Positions 14,671 through 22,789 are shown, counted from the stretch's first letter. The stretch: 33,054 nt of DNA from an uncultured Collinsella sp. (GCA_958452935.1 CAUDVX010000017.1:1-33054), one strand, 5' to 3'. Notes: generated by a model not told the origin, from the letters alone. Translations and numbers: made by a program.

Positions 14671-15786
14671 ATGGCCGAGCTGACGCCCCGTATGAAGGAG
14701 CTCGTCCAGCCCTACCTGGCCGGTATTGAGCCCTATGATCCTAACTTTACGCCCACGCGCATCAACCTTTCGGCCAACGAGAACACCTATCCCGTGCCGG
14801 CCGGCGTGCGCGAGGCAATCGATGCAGCCCTGGCTGCCACGCCGCTCAACCGTTATCCCGACCCCATGTCCAACGACCTGCGCGATGAGCTTGCCGCTTG
14901 GCATGGCGTGACGCGCGAGAATATCTGCGTGGGCAACGGCGGTGACGAGCTGCTCTATAACTACTTGCTGGCGTTTGGCGGCGCGGGGCGGACCCTGCTC
15001 AACTGCCCGCCGTGCTTTAGCGAATATGCCTTCTTTGCGTCTCTGTCCCAGACCGAGGTGCGTGACGTGTGGCGCGACCCGGCGAGCTTTGAGCTCGACC
15101 AGGCAGCCGTGCTTGCGGCGGCGCCCGAGTGCAGCCTGGCGATCGTGACCTCGCCCAACAATCCCACGGGCGACGTGGCGCCGCTCGACTTTGTCGCGGC
15201 CCTGTGCGATGCGTGTCCCGGCATGGTCATGGTCGACGAGGCCTACGTTGAGTTTGCCGACGATTCGTTTGGCGCGGCCACCACGGCGCAAGGCCTTATC
15301 GCCGAGCATTCCAACCTGGTGATTCTGCATACGCTGTCCAAGGCGTTTGGCGCCGCCGGCGCACGCTTGGGTTACGTGATCGCGGCGCCCGAGGTTATCG
15401 AGGTGTTCTCGGCGATTCGCCAGATCTATTCGGTCAACGTGCTGAGCCAGGCGGCAGCACTTGCCTGCGTGCGTGCCCGTGATACCTACGCGCCCGTGGT
15501 GGCGCAGGTCGCATCCGAGCGCGAGCGCGAGCTGTGCGCCCTGCGCGCGATGGCTGCCGAGGGCCTGCCCGTGGAGGCGTGGCCGAGCGCGGCCAACTTT
15601 GTGCTCGTGCGCACGCCGCATGCCACGCGCGTGCGCGAGCGTCTGCGCGATGAGTATTCGATTTTGGTGCGCGATTTTAGCTATGCGCCGGGGCTCGCGG
15701 ACTGTCTTCGCATTACCGTGGGTACGCCGCGGGAAAACGACGAGGTGCTGGCTGCGTTTGCCGCGCTGGTGAAGGAGGAGATGTAG
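14671..15786 (+). CDS. hisC: Histidinol-phosphate aminotransferase
   Basis: This PLP enzyme converts imidazole acetol phosphate and glutamate to histidinol phosphate. The 371-residue class I/II aminotransferase has SANENTYPVP (34-43), VGNGGDELLYNYL (87-99), SPNNPTG (161-167) and the PLP lysine Lys224 in HTLSKAFGAAGARLGY. The ATG at 14671 lies 1 nt after the hisD stop, with AAGGAGG inside the end of hisD. An earlier in-frame ATG at 14638 lies inside hisD and is rejected. Translation is probably coupled to hisD and, at the other end, to hisB. Confidence 0.97.
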   Translation: MAELTPRMKELVQPYLAGIEPYDPNFTPTRINLSANENTYPVPAGVREAIDAALAATPLNRYPDPMSNDLRDELAAWHGVTRENICVGNGGDELLYNYLLAFGGAGRTLLNCPPCFSEYAFFASLSQTEVRDVWRDPASFELDQAAVLAAAPECSLAIVTSPNNPTGDVAPLDFVAALCDACPGMVMVDEAYVEFADDSFGAATTAQGLIAEHSNLVILHTLSKAFGAAGARLGYVIAAPEVIEVFSAIRQIYSVNVLSQAAALACVRARDTYAPVVAQVASERERELCALRAMAAEGLPVEAWPSAANFVLVRTPHATRVRERLRDEYSILVRDFSYAPGLADCLRITVGTPRENDEVLAAFAALVKEEM

Positions 15787-16374
15787 ATGGGCCGTTATGC
15801 CGAGGTAACCCGGAAGACGGGGGAGACCGATATTGTCGTCAAGCTCGACCTGGACGGAAGTGGCGTGTGCGATATCTCGACCGGCGTGCCGTTTTTCGAC
15901 CACATGCTCAACGCCTTTGGCCGCCATGGTCTGTTCGATCTGACGGTGCACGCGGTGGGCGACGTCGAGGTCGATGCGCATCATACCGTCGAGGACACGG
16001 GCATTGTGCTGGGCGAGGCGTTTTGCCAGGCACTGGGCGACAAGGCGGGCATTACGCGCTTTGCCGACGCGGCGATCGCCATGGACGAGACGCTTGTGAT
16101 GGCTGCTGTTGATATTTCGGGCCGCGGGCAGGCCTACTGCGAGCTGCCCGTGCCGACCGAGCGCGTGGGCAGCTTCGATACCGAGCTGGCCGTCGAGTTC
16201 TTCTACGCCTTTGCGCGCGATGCCAAGCTCACGCTGCACGTGCGCGAGCTGGTGGGCGGCAACTCGCATCACATTATCGAGGCCGCCTTTAAGGCCGTGG
16301 GCCGCACGATGCGCCGCGCCTGCGAGCTGGACCCCCGCGTGCAGGGCATTCCCAGCACCAAGGGCTCGCTGTAA
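15787..16374 (+). CDS. hisB: Imidazoleglycerol-phosphate dehydratase
   Basis: This manganese enzyme dehydrates imidazole glycerol phosphate to imidazole acetol phosphate. The 195-residue monofunctional form shows FFDHMLNAFGRHG, the metal motif HHTVEDTGIVLG and the repeat-equivalent GGNSHHIIEAAFKAVGRTM. No phosphatase domain is fused, so a separate histidinol-phosphatase is needed (see 19530-20441). The start codon directly follows the hisC stop; the ribosome binding site AAGGAGGAG is in the last hisC codons. Confidence 0.97.
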   Translation: MGRYAEVTRKTGETDIVVKLDLDGSGVCDISTGVPFFDHMLNAFGRHGLFDLTVHAVGDVEVDAHHTVEDTGIVLGEAFCQALGDKAGITRFADAAIAMDETLVMAAVDISGRGQAYCELPVPTERVGSFDTELAVEFFYAFARDAKLTLHVRELVGGNSHHIIEAAFKAVGRTMRRACELDPRVQGIPSTKGSL

Positions 16375-16376
16375 CC

Positions 16377-16429
16377 GCCACAAAGGCAAAAACCACCACG
16401 AAAGTGCCTGTCCCCTTTGTGGTGGTTTT
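16377..16429 (+). promoter_or_regulatory. Mutually exclusive hairpins between hisB and hisH
   Basis: AAAACCACCAC (16389-16399) pairs perfectly over 11 bp with GTGGTGGTTTT (16419-16429), ending in four T. The 3' arm can instead pair upstream: GCCACAAAGG (16377-16386) matches CCTTTGTGGT (16414-16423) over 10 positions with one G.U. The two folds cannot coexist, as in attenuators. The upstream arm begins just after the hisB stop, so a ribosome finishing hisB could choose between them. The core may also be a dispersed repeat. Confidence 0.5.
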
Positions 16430-16453
16430 GGATGATGGGAAGAGGAGGGTCGC

Positions 16454-17155
16454 GTGGGCGAACCGAAGATCGTGGTGGTCGACTACCACAAGGGCAACTT
16501 GTCGAGCGTTGCGCGCGGGCTTGCGCGCGCCGGTGCCGCCGCCTGCACGTCGGACGATTCGGAGCAGATCCGCAACGCCGACGGCCTGGTCATCCCGGGC
16601 GTGGGCGCGTTCTATGACGCGATCGCCTTTATGCGCCAGAGCGGCGAGGCAGACGCGGTGCTCGATGCCGTCGCCGCCGGAACTCCGCTGCTCGGCGTCT
16701 GCCTGGGTCTTCAACTGTTTTTTGAGCGCGGCAACGAGGGCGTGCCTGCGGACGAGGGCGCGGTCGCCGACGGCAACGCCTCCGAGCAGGCTGGCGGTCC
16801 CTGGGTCGATGGCCTGGGTATTATGCGCGGCTCGTGCACGCGCTTGGAGTCGAGCCGCCTGAAGGTGCCGCACGTGGGCTGGGACCAGGTGCACATGACG
16901 CCCGCCGGCGCGGCCGATCCGCTGCTTGCTGGTTTTGCCGAGGGTGCCAACATGTACTTTACCCACAGTTATGCGGTGGCCGATGACGCCGATGCCGCCG
17001 ATGTGCTGGCGCGCACGCACTATACGCGGAGCTTCCCGTGCATCGTGCGCCATGGCAACGTGTGGGGCTGCCAGTTCCATCCCGAGAAATCCTCCGCGCT
17101 GGGTCAGCGCATCCTTAAGAACTTCGTCAACATCGTCGAGGAGGCCGGCCGATGA
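16454..17155 (+). CDS. hisH: Imidazole glycerol phosphate synthase, glutamine amidotransferase subunit
   Basis: HisH releases ammonia from glutamine for HisF. The class I amidotransferase triad is visible: Cys83 in GVCLGLQLFF, and His209 with Glu211 in CQFHPEKSS. The protein is 233 residues, about 30 longer than usual. Most of the excess is an insertion at about residues 93-115 (acidic, Ala/Gly-rich) after the nucleophile loop. GTG at 16454 is the start, with GAGGAGGG just upstream. The stop overlaps the hisA start by 4 bp, so the two are coupled. A 79-nt gap with hairpins separates it from hisB, unlike the tight spacing elsewhere. Confidence 0.95.
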   Translation: MGEPKIVVVDYHKGNLSSVARGLARAGAAACTSDDSEQIRNADGLVIPGVGAFYDAIAFMRQSGEADAVLDAVAAGTPLLGVCLGLQLFFERGNEGVPADEGAVADGNASEQAGGPWVDGLGIMRGSCTRLESSRLKVPHVGWDQVHMTPAGAADPLLAGFAEGANMYFTHSYAVADDADAADVLARTHYTRSFPCIVRHGNVWGCQFHPEKSSALGQRILKNFVNIVEEAGR

Positions 17156-17895
17156 TCCTGTTTCCCGCAATCGATCTGATCGGCGGCAAGGTCGTGCGCC
17201 TGGAGCGCGGCGACCGCAGCCGCTGCAAGGTATATTCCAACGACCCCGTGGCCGTCGCCCACTCGTTTGCCGAGCAGGGCGCGAGCTGGGTGCACGTCGT
17301 CGATTTGTCCTCTGCCTTTGGCGAGGATGAGGACACATGCGCTGCCAATTCGGCGGCGATCAAGGCCATCTGCGGCGTCGACGGTCTGTCCGTGGACGTG
17401 GGCGGCGGCGTCCGCTCACTCGCGCGCATCGACGAGTTGGCCGGCTACGGTGCGCGCCGCATCGCACTGGGCACGGTGCTCGTGACCGAGCCGGGTTTTG
17501 CCGAGGTGGCGGCCCAAGGCTTTGGCGAGCTGTTGGTGGCAGATATTGCCGCGCGCGACGGCCAGGTCAAGGTGAACGGCTGGCGCGACGGCGCAGACGT
17601 GGCGCTCGACGATGCCGTGGCGCAGCTTTCCGAGCTGGGCTTTAAGCATCTGGTGTATACCGACATCGCGCGCGATGGCATGCAGACGGGCATCGATGTG
17701 GCGGCGTATCGCCATGTGGCCGAGGTCGCGGGCTTTCCCGTCGTGGCTTCGGGCGGCATCTCGACGCTCGACGACATCCGCGCGCTGGCCGCGGTGGGTG
17801 AGGGCGCGTTTGAAGGCGCCATTACCGGTCGCGCGCTCTACGAGGGCAACTTTACGCTGGTGCAGGCGCTGACCGCCGCCCGAGGGGAGGAGTAG
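17152..17895 (+). CDS. hisA: ProFAR isomerase
   Basis: The enzyme is an Amadori isomerase, 1-(5-phosphoribosyl)-5-[(5-phosphoribosylamino)methylideneamino]imidazole-4-carboxamide isomerase. The 247-residue beta/alpha barrel has the catalytic Asp8 in FPAIDLIGGKVVRL, GGGVRSL as first phosphate loop, YTDIARDGMQTG with the second catalytic Asp, and ASGGISTLDDI as the other phosphate site. In some Actinobacteria this enzyme (PriA) also serves tryptophan synthesis; nothing here decides that. It overlaps hisH by 4 bp and is followed 3 nt later by hisF. Confidence 0.96.
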   Translation: MILFPAIDLIGGKVVRLERGDRSRCKVYSNDPVAVAHSFAEQGASWVHVVDLSSAFGEDEDTCAANSAAIKAICGVDGLSVDVGGGVRSLARIDELAGYGARRIALGTVLVTEPGFAEVAAQGFGELLVADIAARDGQVKVNGWRDGADVALDDAVAQLSELGFKHLVYTDIARDGMQTGIDVAAYRHVAEVAGFPVVASGGISTLDDIRALAAVGEGAFEGAITGRALYEGNFTLVQALTAARGEE

Positions 17896-17898
17896 ACC

Positions 17899-18681
17899 AT
17901 GCTTACCAAGCGTGTGATTCCCTGCCTGGACGTCAAGGACGGCCGTGTGGTCAAGGGCGTCAACTTTGTGAGCTTACGCGATGCGGGCGATCCGGTGGAG
18001 CTGGCGCGTGCCTATGACCGCGAGGGTGCGGACGAGGTCGTCTTCCTGGACATTACCGCCACGAGCGACAACCGTGCGACGACTATCGAGATGGCGGCGC
18101 ATGCGGCCGAGGAGCTCGCTATTCCCTATACCGTGGGTGGCGGTTTCCGCGACTTGGCGGGCATGCGGACCATGGTTGCCGCCGGTGCCGATAAGGTGTC
18201 GCTCAACTCTGCCGCCGTGCGCGACCCGTCGCTGATTAGCCAGGCTGCCGCGGCGTTTGGTAGCCAGGCCGTGGTCGTGGCGATCGATGCCAAGCGCGTC
18301 GGTTTGCCCGGCGCATCTGGTGCCGACAAGTGGGAGGTCTTCACGGCGGGCGGCCGCAACGCCACGGGCATCGACGCGGTGGCGTGGGCCGAGGAGGCGG
18401 CTCGTCGCGGCGCCGGCGAGATCTTGCTTACCAGCATGGATCGCGACGGCACCAAGGCCGGCTTTGACCTGGCGCTCACCCGCGCCGTGGCACGTGCGGT
18501 GCCGATTCCGGTGATTGCGAGCGGCGGCGTGGGCACGCTCGAACATTTTGCCGAGGGCGTGATCGAGGGCGAGGCCGATGCCGTGCTGGCGGCGAGCGTC
18601 TTTCACTTTGGGACGTTCAGCATTCGCCAGGTGAAGGAGTATATGGCGTCGCAGGGTATTCCTGTGAGGTTGGACTTCTAA
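17899..18681 (+). CDS. hisF: Imidazole glycerol phosphate synthase, cyclase subunit
   Basis: HisF uses ammonia from HisH to convert PRFAR to imidazole glycerol phosphate and AICAR. The 260-residue barrel has catalytic Asp11 in VIPCLDVKDGRVVKG and Asp130 in VVVAIDAKR. Phosphate loops GGGFRDLAGM and ASGGVGTLEHF are also present. GAGGGGAGGAG precedes the ATG. A gap of 153 bp to hisI follows. Confidence 0.97.
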   Translation: MLTKRVIPCLDVKDGRVVKGVNFVSLRDAGDPVELARAYDREGADEVVFLDITATSDNRATTIEMAAHAAEELAIPYTVGGGFRDLAGMRTMVAAGADKVSLNSAAVRDPSLISQAAAAFGSQAVVVAIDAKRVGLPGASGADKWEVFTAGGRNATGIDAVAWAEEAARRGAGEILLTSMDRDGTKAGFDLALTRAVARAVPIPVIASGGVGTLEHFAEGVIEGEADAVLAASVFHFGTFSIRQVKEYMASQGIPVRLDF

Positions 18682-18834
18682 TGCTGCGGGCTTCGCTGCG
18701 GCTTGCCCAGGCACCGCATCTTGCCGCTCAAACCGTCGCTCGCGTACCAAAGTACGCGTCGCTCCTCTTTCGCGGCAACCTGCGGCACCTGGACAACCCT
18801 CGCCGACCGGCGATGTTTAAATTGGGGAATTGAA

Positions 18835-19164
18835 ATGAGAGAAATTACTACTCCAGCGGATCTTAAATACGACGCCAAAGGATTGATTCCTTGTGTTGTT
18901 CAGCAGTATGACACCGGCGAGGTGCTTATGGTTGCTTGGATGAACGAGGAGTCGGTGGGGCTGACGCTCAAGACCGGTACCACGTGGTTTTGGAGCCGCA
19001 GCCGTCAGGAGCTCTGGAACAAGGGCGCGACGAGCGGCAATATGCAAGAGGTCAAGGAGCTCTGGGCCGACTGCGATAACGATACACTGCTGGTCAAGGT
19101 CGACTCGCCGGGTCCGGCCTGCCATACCGGCAACCGTACCTGCTTCTTTAAAAAACTCGCGTAG
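18835..19164 (+). CDS. hisI: Phosphoribosyl-AMP cyclohydrolase
   Basis: The enzyme opens the purine ring of PR-AMP, the third step of the pathway. The 109-residue protein shows AWMNEESVGLTLKTG, WSRSRQELWNKGATSGN and the zinc/magnesium motif DCDNDTLLVKV followed by GPACHTGNRTCFF. It is the stand-alone form; the HisE domain is a separate gene. The ATG at 18835 gives the standard N-terminus; the ribosome binding site is poor (GGGGAA). The 153 bp upstream hold a GCGTAC/GTACGC hairpin near 18740 and could carry an internal promoter. Confidence 0.96.
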   Translation: MREITTPADLKYDAKGLIPCVVQQYDTGEVLMVAWMNEESVGLTLKTGTTWFWSRSRQELWNKGATSGNMQEVKELWADCDNDTLLVKVDSPGPACHTGNRTCFFKKLA

Positions 19165-19209
19165 GGCGGGCGCTCGATTAGACGCTCGGCCACCAGAAAG
19201 GATTGAACC

Positions 19210-19527
19210 ATGGGTGTGCGCACCGCAAACGTTCAGGATGGAAATATCGGTGAGACGCTGACAGGTCTGGCCGAGGTGATTCACGGTCGTCGCGATGCGT
19301 CGCCACAGGAGAGCTACACCGCTCGTCTGTTGACCGACGTCGAGGATGAGCTGCTCAAGAAGCTTGCCGAGGAGGCGAGCGAGGTAATCATGGCCTGCAA
19401 GGACAACGACCACGACCACATTCGCTACGAAGCCGGCGACCTGGTCTACCATCTGCTCGTGACGCTCGAGCGCTACGGCATCACCCTCGACGAGCTGGCC
19501 GGCGAACTCAACGCCCGCCGCCACTAG
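19210..19527 (+). CDS. hisE: Phosphoribosyl-ATP pyrophosphatase
   Basis: The enzyme hydrolyses PR-ATP to PR-AMP, the second step. The 105-residue MazG-like all-alpha protein has KLAEEASEVIMA followed by YEAGDLVYHLLVTLE, the EExxE...ExxD-type metal site. AAAGGA lies 10 nt before the ATG. It is the last gene of the his operon on this strand. Its stop codon lies 2 nt from that of the convergent phosphatase gene, with no room for a terminator between them. Confidence 0.95.
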   Translation: MGVRTANVQDGNIGETLTGLAEVIHGRRDASPQESYTARLLTDVEDELLKKLAEEASEVIMACKDNDHDHIRYEAGDLVYHLLVTLERYGITLDELAGELNARRH

Positions 19528-19529
19528 TC

Positions 19530-20441
19530 TTAGTCGAGGGGTGTGGGTTCCCATTCGCCGGTGGGGTGGGGGATGTCGAAGGTTCGGTAGCCGCAGTCGT
19601 AGGCGTGGGCTTGTGCCTCGCGGATATTCCAGCAGATGTCGCAGGCGCGGTGCGCGTCCGAGCCAAAGGTGATGGGTACCTCGGCGTGGGCAAAGCAACG
19701 CAACAGCCCCGTCGAGGGGTAATAGTCGTCGAGGCCCTTGCGCGGCGCGGCGGTCGAAACTTCAACGCGGCGGCCTGTATCGTGTGCGCACTCTGCCATC
19801 TGCTCCCAAAACGGTGCCGTATCAAAATCGGGCGCAAAGCCTTCCTTCGAAAAGCGCATGAACAGGTCGGGGTGAGCCATCACATCAAAGTTAAGCGGGC
19901 TTTCGCAAGCGCGGCACCAGTCGTCGACGTAGCGCTCCCACACGCCGCGTACCCCCAGGTTTTCCCAAACGTGCAGGTCGGTGTTATCGTCGATCCAACC
20001 GCAAAGGGAATCGGGTGTATCGGGGCGAGCGACGTTTTCCGTTCCCGCCGTACCCGCGGCACCGGCCATGATATCGCCTGGGTTGCCAATCCAATGCACG
20101 CTGCCCAGGCGTACCACGGCGCTCTGGGACCAGCGCTCAACCAAAGGCTCGCAGCCCTCGTACCAATCGCATTCAAAGCCATAGATAAGCTCGAGCTCCG
20201 GCGCAATCTGCGCGGCGAGTTTGCGGGCGTCCTCAAAGGCCAGACGATGTGCCGGCAGGTCGCCCTCAGTAACCTGCACTTCGCAGTTGGCATCCATGCT
20301 GGCGGGCAGGGTGAGATGGTCGGTCGAGACCATGACGCGGCAGCCGGCCGCAGCAGCGGCGCGAACGTTGTCCTCAAACGAGGCATGTCCGTCCGAAAAC
20401 GAGGTGTGGGTATGGCAATCGACCAGCGGGCAGGCAGACAT
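19530..20441 (-). CDS. hisK: Histidinol-phosphatase, PHP family
   Basis: PHP-type histidinol-phosphatases dephosphorylate histidinol phosphate with a trinuclear metal centre. The 303-residue protein has DCHTHTSFSDGH near the N-terminus, STDHLTL, GFECDWYEG, a later LNFDVMAHPDLF and the final GSDAHRACDI, all PHP metal-ligand strands. The family also contains other phosphoesterases. The assignment to the histidine pathway relies on its similarity to HisJ/HisK and on the fact that the operon lacks a HisN or HisB phosphatase. The ATG at 20441 is chosen for AAAGGAG upstream; an in-frame ATG lies at 20507. It faces the his operon and ends 2 nt from hisE. Confidence 0.85.
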   Translation of the reverse strand: MSACPLVDCHTHTSFSDGHASFEDNVRAAAAAGCRVMVSTDHLTLPASMDANCEVQVTEGDLPAHRLAFEDARKLAAQIAPELELIYGFECDWYEGCEPLVERWSQSAVVRLGSVHWIGNPGDIMAGAAGTAGTENVARPDTPDSLCGWIDDNTDLHVWENLGVRGVWERYVDDWCRACESPLNFDVMAHPDLFMRFSKEGFAPDFDTAPFWEQMAECAHDTGRRVEVSTAAPRKGLDDYYPSTGLLRCFAHAEVPITFGSDAHRACDICWNIREAQAHAYDCGYRTFDIPHPTGEWEPTPLD

Positions 20442-20571
20442 GGCGACTCCTTTGCATTTGGCGAATCCGCTCCATTGTAATGGTGCAGCTTTCAACACGC
20501 CGGGCATGCCGGAGCTCGAAATCGATTGGAAAGGCTGCGCGGCGCGTGGTGCGGCCTCGCTTGCGCTTTCA

Positions 20572-20636
20572 AAACATGTACATCAGCCTCCAAAAGCTGC
20601 AAAAAATGACATGTTTGGAGGCTGACGTACACGTTT
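20572..20636. repeat. 23-nt inverted repeat in the hisK-larC2 intergenic region
   Basis: Arms 20572-20594 and 20614-20636 (core TGTACATCAGCCTCCAAA and its near complement) match at 21 of 23 positions around a 19-nt A-rich loop. Both mismatches become G.U pairs if the minus strand is transcribed. It lies 131 bp upstream of the phosphatase start, within a 340-bp gap. The rest of the gap (20442-20571 and 20637-20781) shows no gene; promoters for both divergent genes must lie here. Confidence 0.75.
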
Positions 20637-20781
20637 GAGTGGAGCGGGCCGGCGTTGGAGCGCGCCAGCACTTGCGCCCAGCAAAAGTCGCACCTATCCC
20701 ATGACGCCGCCCCTGCGCCGCCCGCGATGTGCTAGCGTTTGGATGAACAAAACGAGCCCGCGCGGAAAGGATCCGGACCGT

Positions 20782-21267
20782 ATGCAATGCGATAGCACAT
20801 TCCCACTGTCCCGCGAGACCGATGCACCCGAAACCATCGTCAAGCTGGAATGCGACATCGACGACGCGTCGCCCGAGGTGCTCGCCTACGCTGCCGACCG
20901 CCTGCGCGAGGCGGGTGCGCGCGAGGTGCATTGGCTGCCCCTCTATTGCAAGAAAGGCCGCCCCAGCTGGCAGCTACAGGTAATCTGTGCTCACGAGGAT
21001 ATCGAGCGTCTGCAGACGATCATCTTTTTGGAAACCACGACCAATGGTATCCGTCGCCAGGTTATGGAGCGCGTTTGCCTGCCACGCCGCTTTGAGCGCG
21101 TAACGACGCCATGGGGCGAGGTGTCCGTCAAGGTGGCCACCCTGCCCGACGGCAGTGAGCGTGCAGCACCCGAGTACGAGGACTGCGCCCGCCTTGCCCG
21201 TGAGCACAACGTGCCGCTCCAGCGCGTGATGCAGGCGGCACAAGCCGTGGCACTGCGATTTGAATAA
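20782..21267 (+). CDS. Stand-alone LarC C-terminal domain (nickel-pincer cofactor protein family)
   Basis: The 161-residue protein corresponds to the C-terminal part of LarC (DUF111): KLECDIDDASPEVLAYAADR, REAGAREVHWLPLYCKKGRP, ETTTNGIRRQVMERVCLPR and APEYEDCARLAREHNVPL are all typical. LarC inserts nickel into the pincer cofactor of lactate racemase; in some lactobacilli LarC is made as LarC1 plus LarC2 by frameshifting. Upstream sequence encodes no LarC1 domain in any frame, and larA, larB and larE are not in the window. The start at 20782 follows GAAAGGA by about 10 nt. It precedes yfcE by 60 bp. A nickel chelatase role may not apply to the isolated domain. Confidence 0.85.
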   Translation: MQCDSTFPLSRETDAPETIVKLECDIDDASPEVLAYAADRLREAGAREVHWLPLYCKKGRPSWQLQVICAHEDIERLQTIIFLETTTNGIRRQVMERVCLPRRFERVTTPWGEVSVKVATLPDGSERAAPEYEDCARLAREHNVPLQRVMQAAQAVALRFE

Positions 21268-21327
21268 CGCGGCTGGTGGCGACATCCTGCGCCCAGCCAT
21301 ATCAACCCCATTCGAAAGGATCTCCCC

Positions 21328-21876
21328 ATGAAATACCTCATCGCCTCCGACATCCACGGCTCGGCATACTGGACCGAGCGCCTGTGCGCCGCCATCGAGC
21401 GCGAGAACCCCGACCGCATCGTGCTGCTGGGCGACCTGCTCTACCACGGTCCGCGCAACGACTTGCCGCGCGATTACGCCCCCAAGCGCGTGATTCCGCT
21501 GCTCAACGCTCTGGCCGACCGCATCATCGCGGTACGCGGCAACTGCGATGCCGAGGTCGACCAGATGGTCCTCGACTTTCCCGTCATGGCCGACTACGCC
21601 ACGCTGTTCGACGAGACCGGCCGCGAGCTGTTCCTGACGCACGGCCATGTCTTTGGCGCTGGCATGCACAACAGCGTCGACCACGCGCCCGCGCTGCCCG
21701 AGGGCTCCGCGCTCGTCTACGGTCACACGCACATCAAGGTCAACGAGGAAAGCGCCGCGCACCCGGGCCTGTGGCTCTTCAACCCCGGTAGCGTGAGCAT
21801 TCCCAAAGACGGCACGCACAGCTACGGCATCTACGAGGGCGGCGCGTTCCGCCATGTGATCCTGGAGGAGGAATAA
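21328..21876 (+). CDS. yfcE: YfcE-type metallophosphodiesterase
   Basis: The 182-residue calcineurin-like phosphoesterase has SDIHGS (Asp8, His10), LLGDLLYHGPRN (Asp36), VRGNCDAEVD (Asn72), THGH (His105, His107) and YGHTH (His133, His135), a full metal-ligand set. YfcE cleaves phosphodiesters in vitro; its physiological substrate is unclear. AAAGGA precedes the ATG. The next gene, mazG, starts 3 nt after the stop. Confidence 0.93.
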   Translation: MKYLIASDIHGSAYWTERLCAAIERENPDRIVLLGDLLYHGPRNDLPRDYAPKRVIPLLNALADRIIAVRGNCDAEVDQMVLDFPVMADYATLFDETGRELFLTHGHVFGAGMHNSVDHAPALPEGSALVYGHTHIKVNEESAAHPGLWLFNPGSVSIPKDGTHSYGIYEGGAFRHVILEEE

Positions 21877-21878
21877 CC

Positions 21879-22739
21879 ATGGCGCAGCACATGGCTCAGC
21901 AGAATGCCGAGGGCTCGCGCGATCTGTCCACGCTGGTAGACGCGTCGACCGAGCTGCAGCATCTGGTGCAGACCATCTGGCGCCTGCGTCAGCCCGATGG
22001 CTGCCCGTGGGACCGTGAGCAGACGCACCGCAGCATCGGCAAGAACATGATCGAGGAGGCCTACGAGGCACTCGACTGCATCGAGGCGGACGACGCGGTT
22101 CACCTACGCGAGGAGCTGGGTGACGTGCTCATGCAGGTCGTGCTGCATGCGCAGATCGCGGCGGACGCCGGCGAGTTTACGCTGGCCGACGTGGCACGCG
22201 ATATCGACGCCAAGCTCATCCGCCGCCACCCACACGTGTTTGGCGATGCGGATGCCGACAACTCCGACGAGGTGCTCAAGATTTGGGACGAGGTCAAGCT
22301 TGCCGAGAAGGCCGCCAAGGACAAGGCCGTGACGGCAGGCGAGGCTGCGCCCGAGGGCCTGCTTGACGGCGTGCCCACGCATCTGCCGGCGCTGATGCAG
22401 GCGCAGAAGGTGTCGCGCAAGGCGGCTGCCGTGGGCTTTGAGTGGGAGACGGTCCAGGACGTGTGGGACGAGGTCGCCGAGGAACGTGCCGAGTTTGAGG
22501 CCGAGGCCCCCGGAACGCCCGAGCGCGAAATGGAGTTTGGCGATCTGCTCTTTGCCCTGGTCAACGTCGCGCGCAAAGAGGGGATCGACGCCGAGAGCGC
22601 CCTGCGCGCCAGCGCGGCAAAGTTCCGCCGTCGCTGGGCCGCGATGGAGCAGATGGCGGCCGATGCTCACGTGGATCTTGCCGAGCTTTCGACCCACGGC
22701 CTCAACGACCTGTGGGATGTCGCAAAGGCGGAGGAGTAA
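21879..22739 (+). CDS. mazG: Nucleoside triphosphate pyrophosphohydrolase
   Basis: MazG removes non-canonical or surplus NTPs by hydrolysis to NMP and pyrophosphate. The 286-residue protein has two MazG domains. The first shows CPWDREQTHRS (42-52), IEEAYEALD (58-66) and LREELGDVLMQVVLH (76-90), the EExxE-ExxD metal site. The second, from about 175, has DEVAEERAEFEAE and EFGDLLFALVNVAR. GAGGAGG in the end of yfcE serves as ribosome binding site; a second ATG four codons on is also possible. A strong terminator follows. Confidence 0.95.
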   Translation: MAQHMAQQNAEGSRDLSTLVDASTELQHLVQTIWRLRQPDGCPWDREQTHRSIGKNMIEEAYEALDCIEADDAVHLREELGDVLMQVVLHAQIAADAGEFTLADVARDIDAKLIRRHPHVFGDADADNSDEVLKIWDEVKLAEKAAKDKAVTAGEAAPEGLLDGVPTHLPALMQAQKVSRKAAAVGFEWETVQDVWDEVAEERAEFEAEAPGTPEREMEFGDLLFALVNVARKEGIDAESALRASAAKFRRRWAAMEQMAADAHVDLAELSTHGLNDLWDVAKAEE

Positions 22740-22743
22740 GACT

Positions 22744-22789
22744 GCGGGAACGACGGGCTGACACGCCTCATCGTTCCCGCTAAATTTTT
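22744..22789 (+). terminator. Rho-independent terminator after mazG
   Basis: A perfect 10-bp stem GCGGGAACGA / TCGTTCCCGC at 22744-22753 and 22771-22780, followed by TAAATTTTT. It closes the larC2-yfcE-mazG unit. Confidence 0.85.

Noticed and set aside
14398..16389. A 663-codon open frame on the minus strand across hisD, hisC and hisB
   Set aside because: It runs antisense to three well-supported his genes and is rich in His, Arg and Gly, as expected for the complement of GC-rich coding DNA.
20635..20781. A larC1 part joined to larC2 by frameshift, as known in lactobacilli
   Set aside because: The sequence upstream of 20782 is an intergenic region with a palindrome and shows no LarC1-like peptide in any plus-strand frame.
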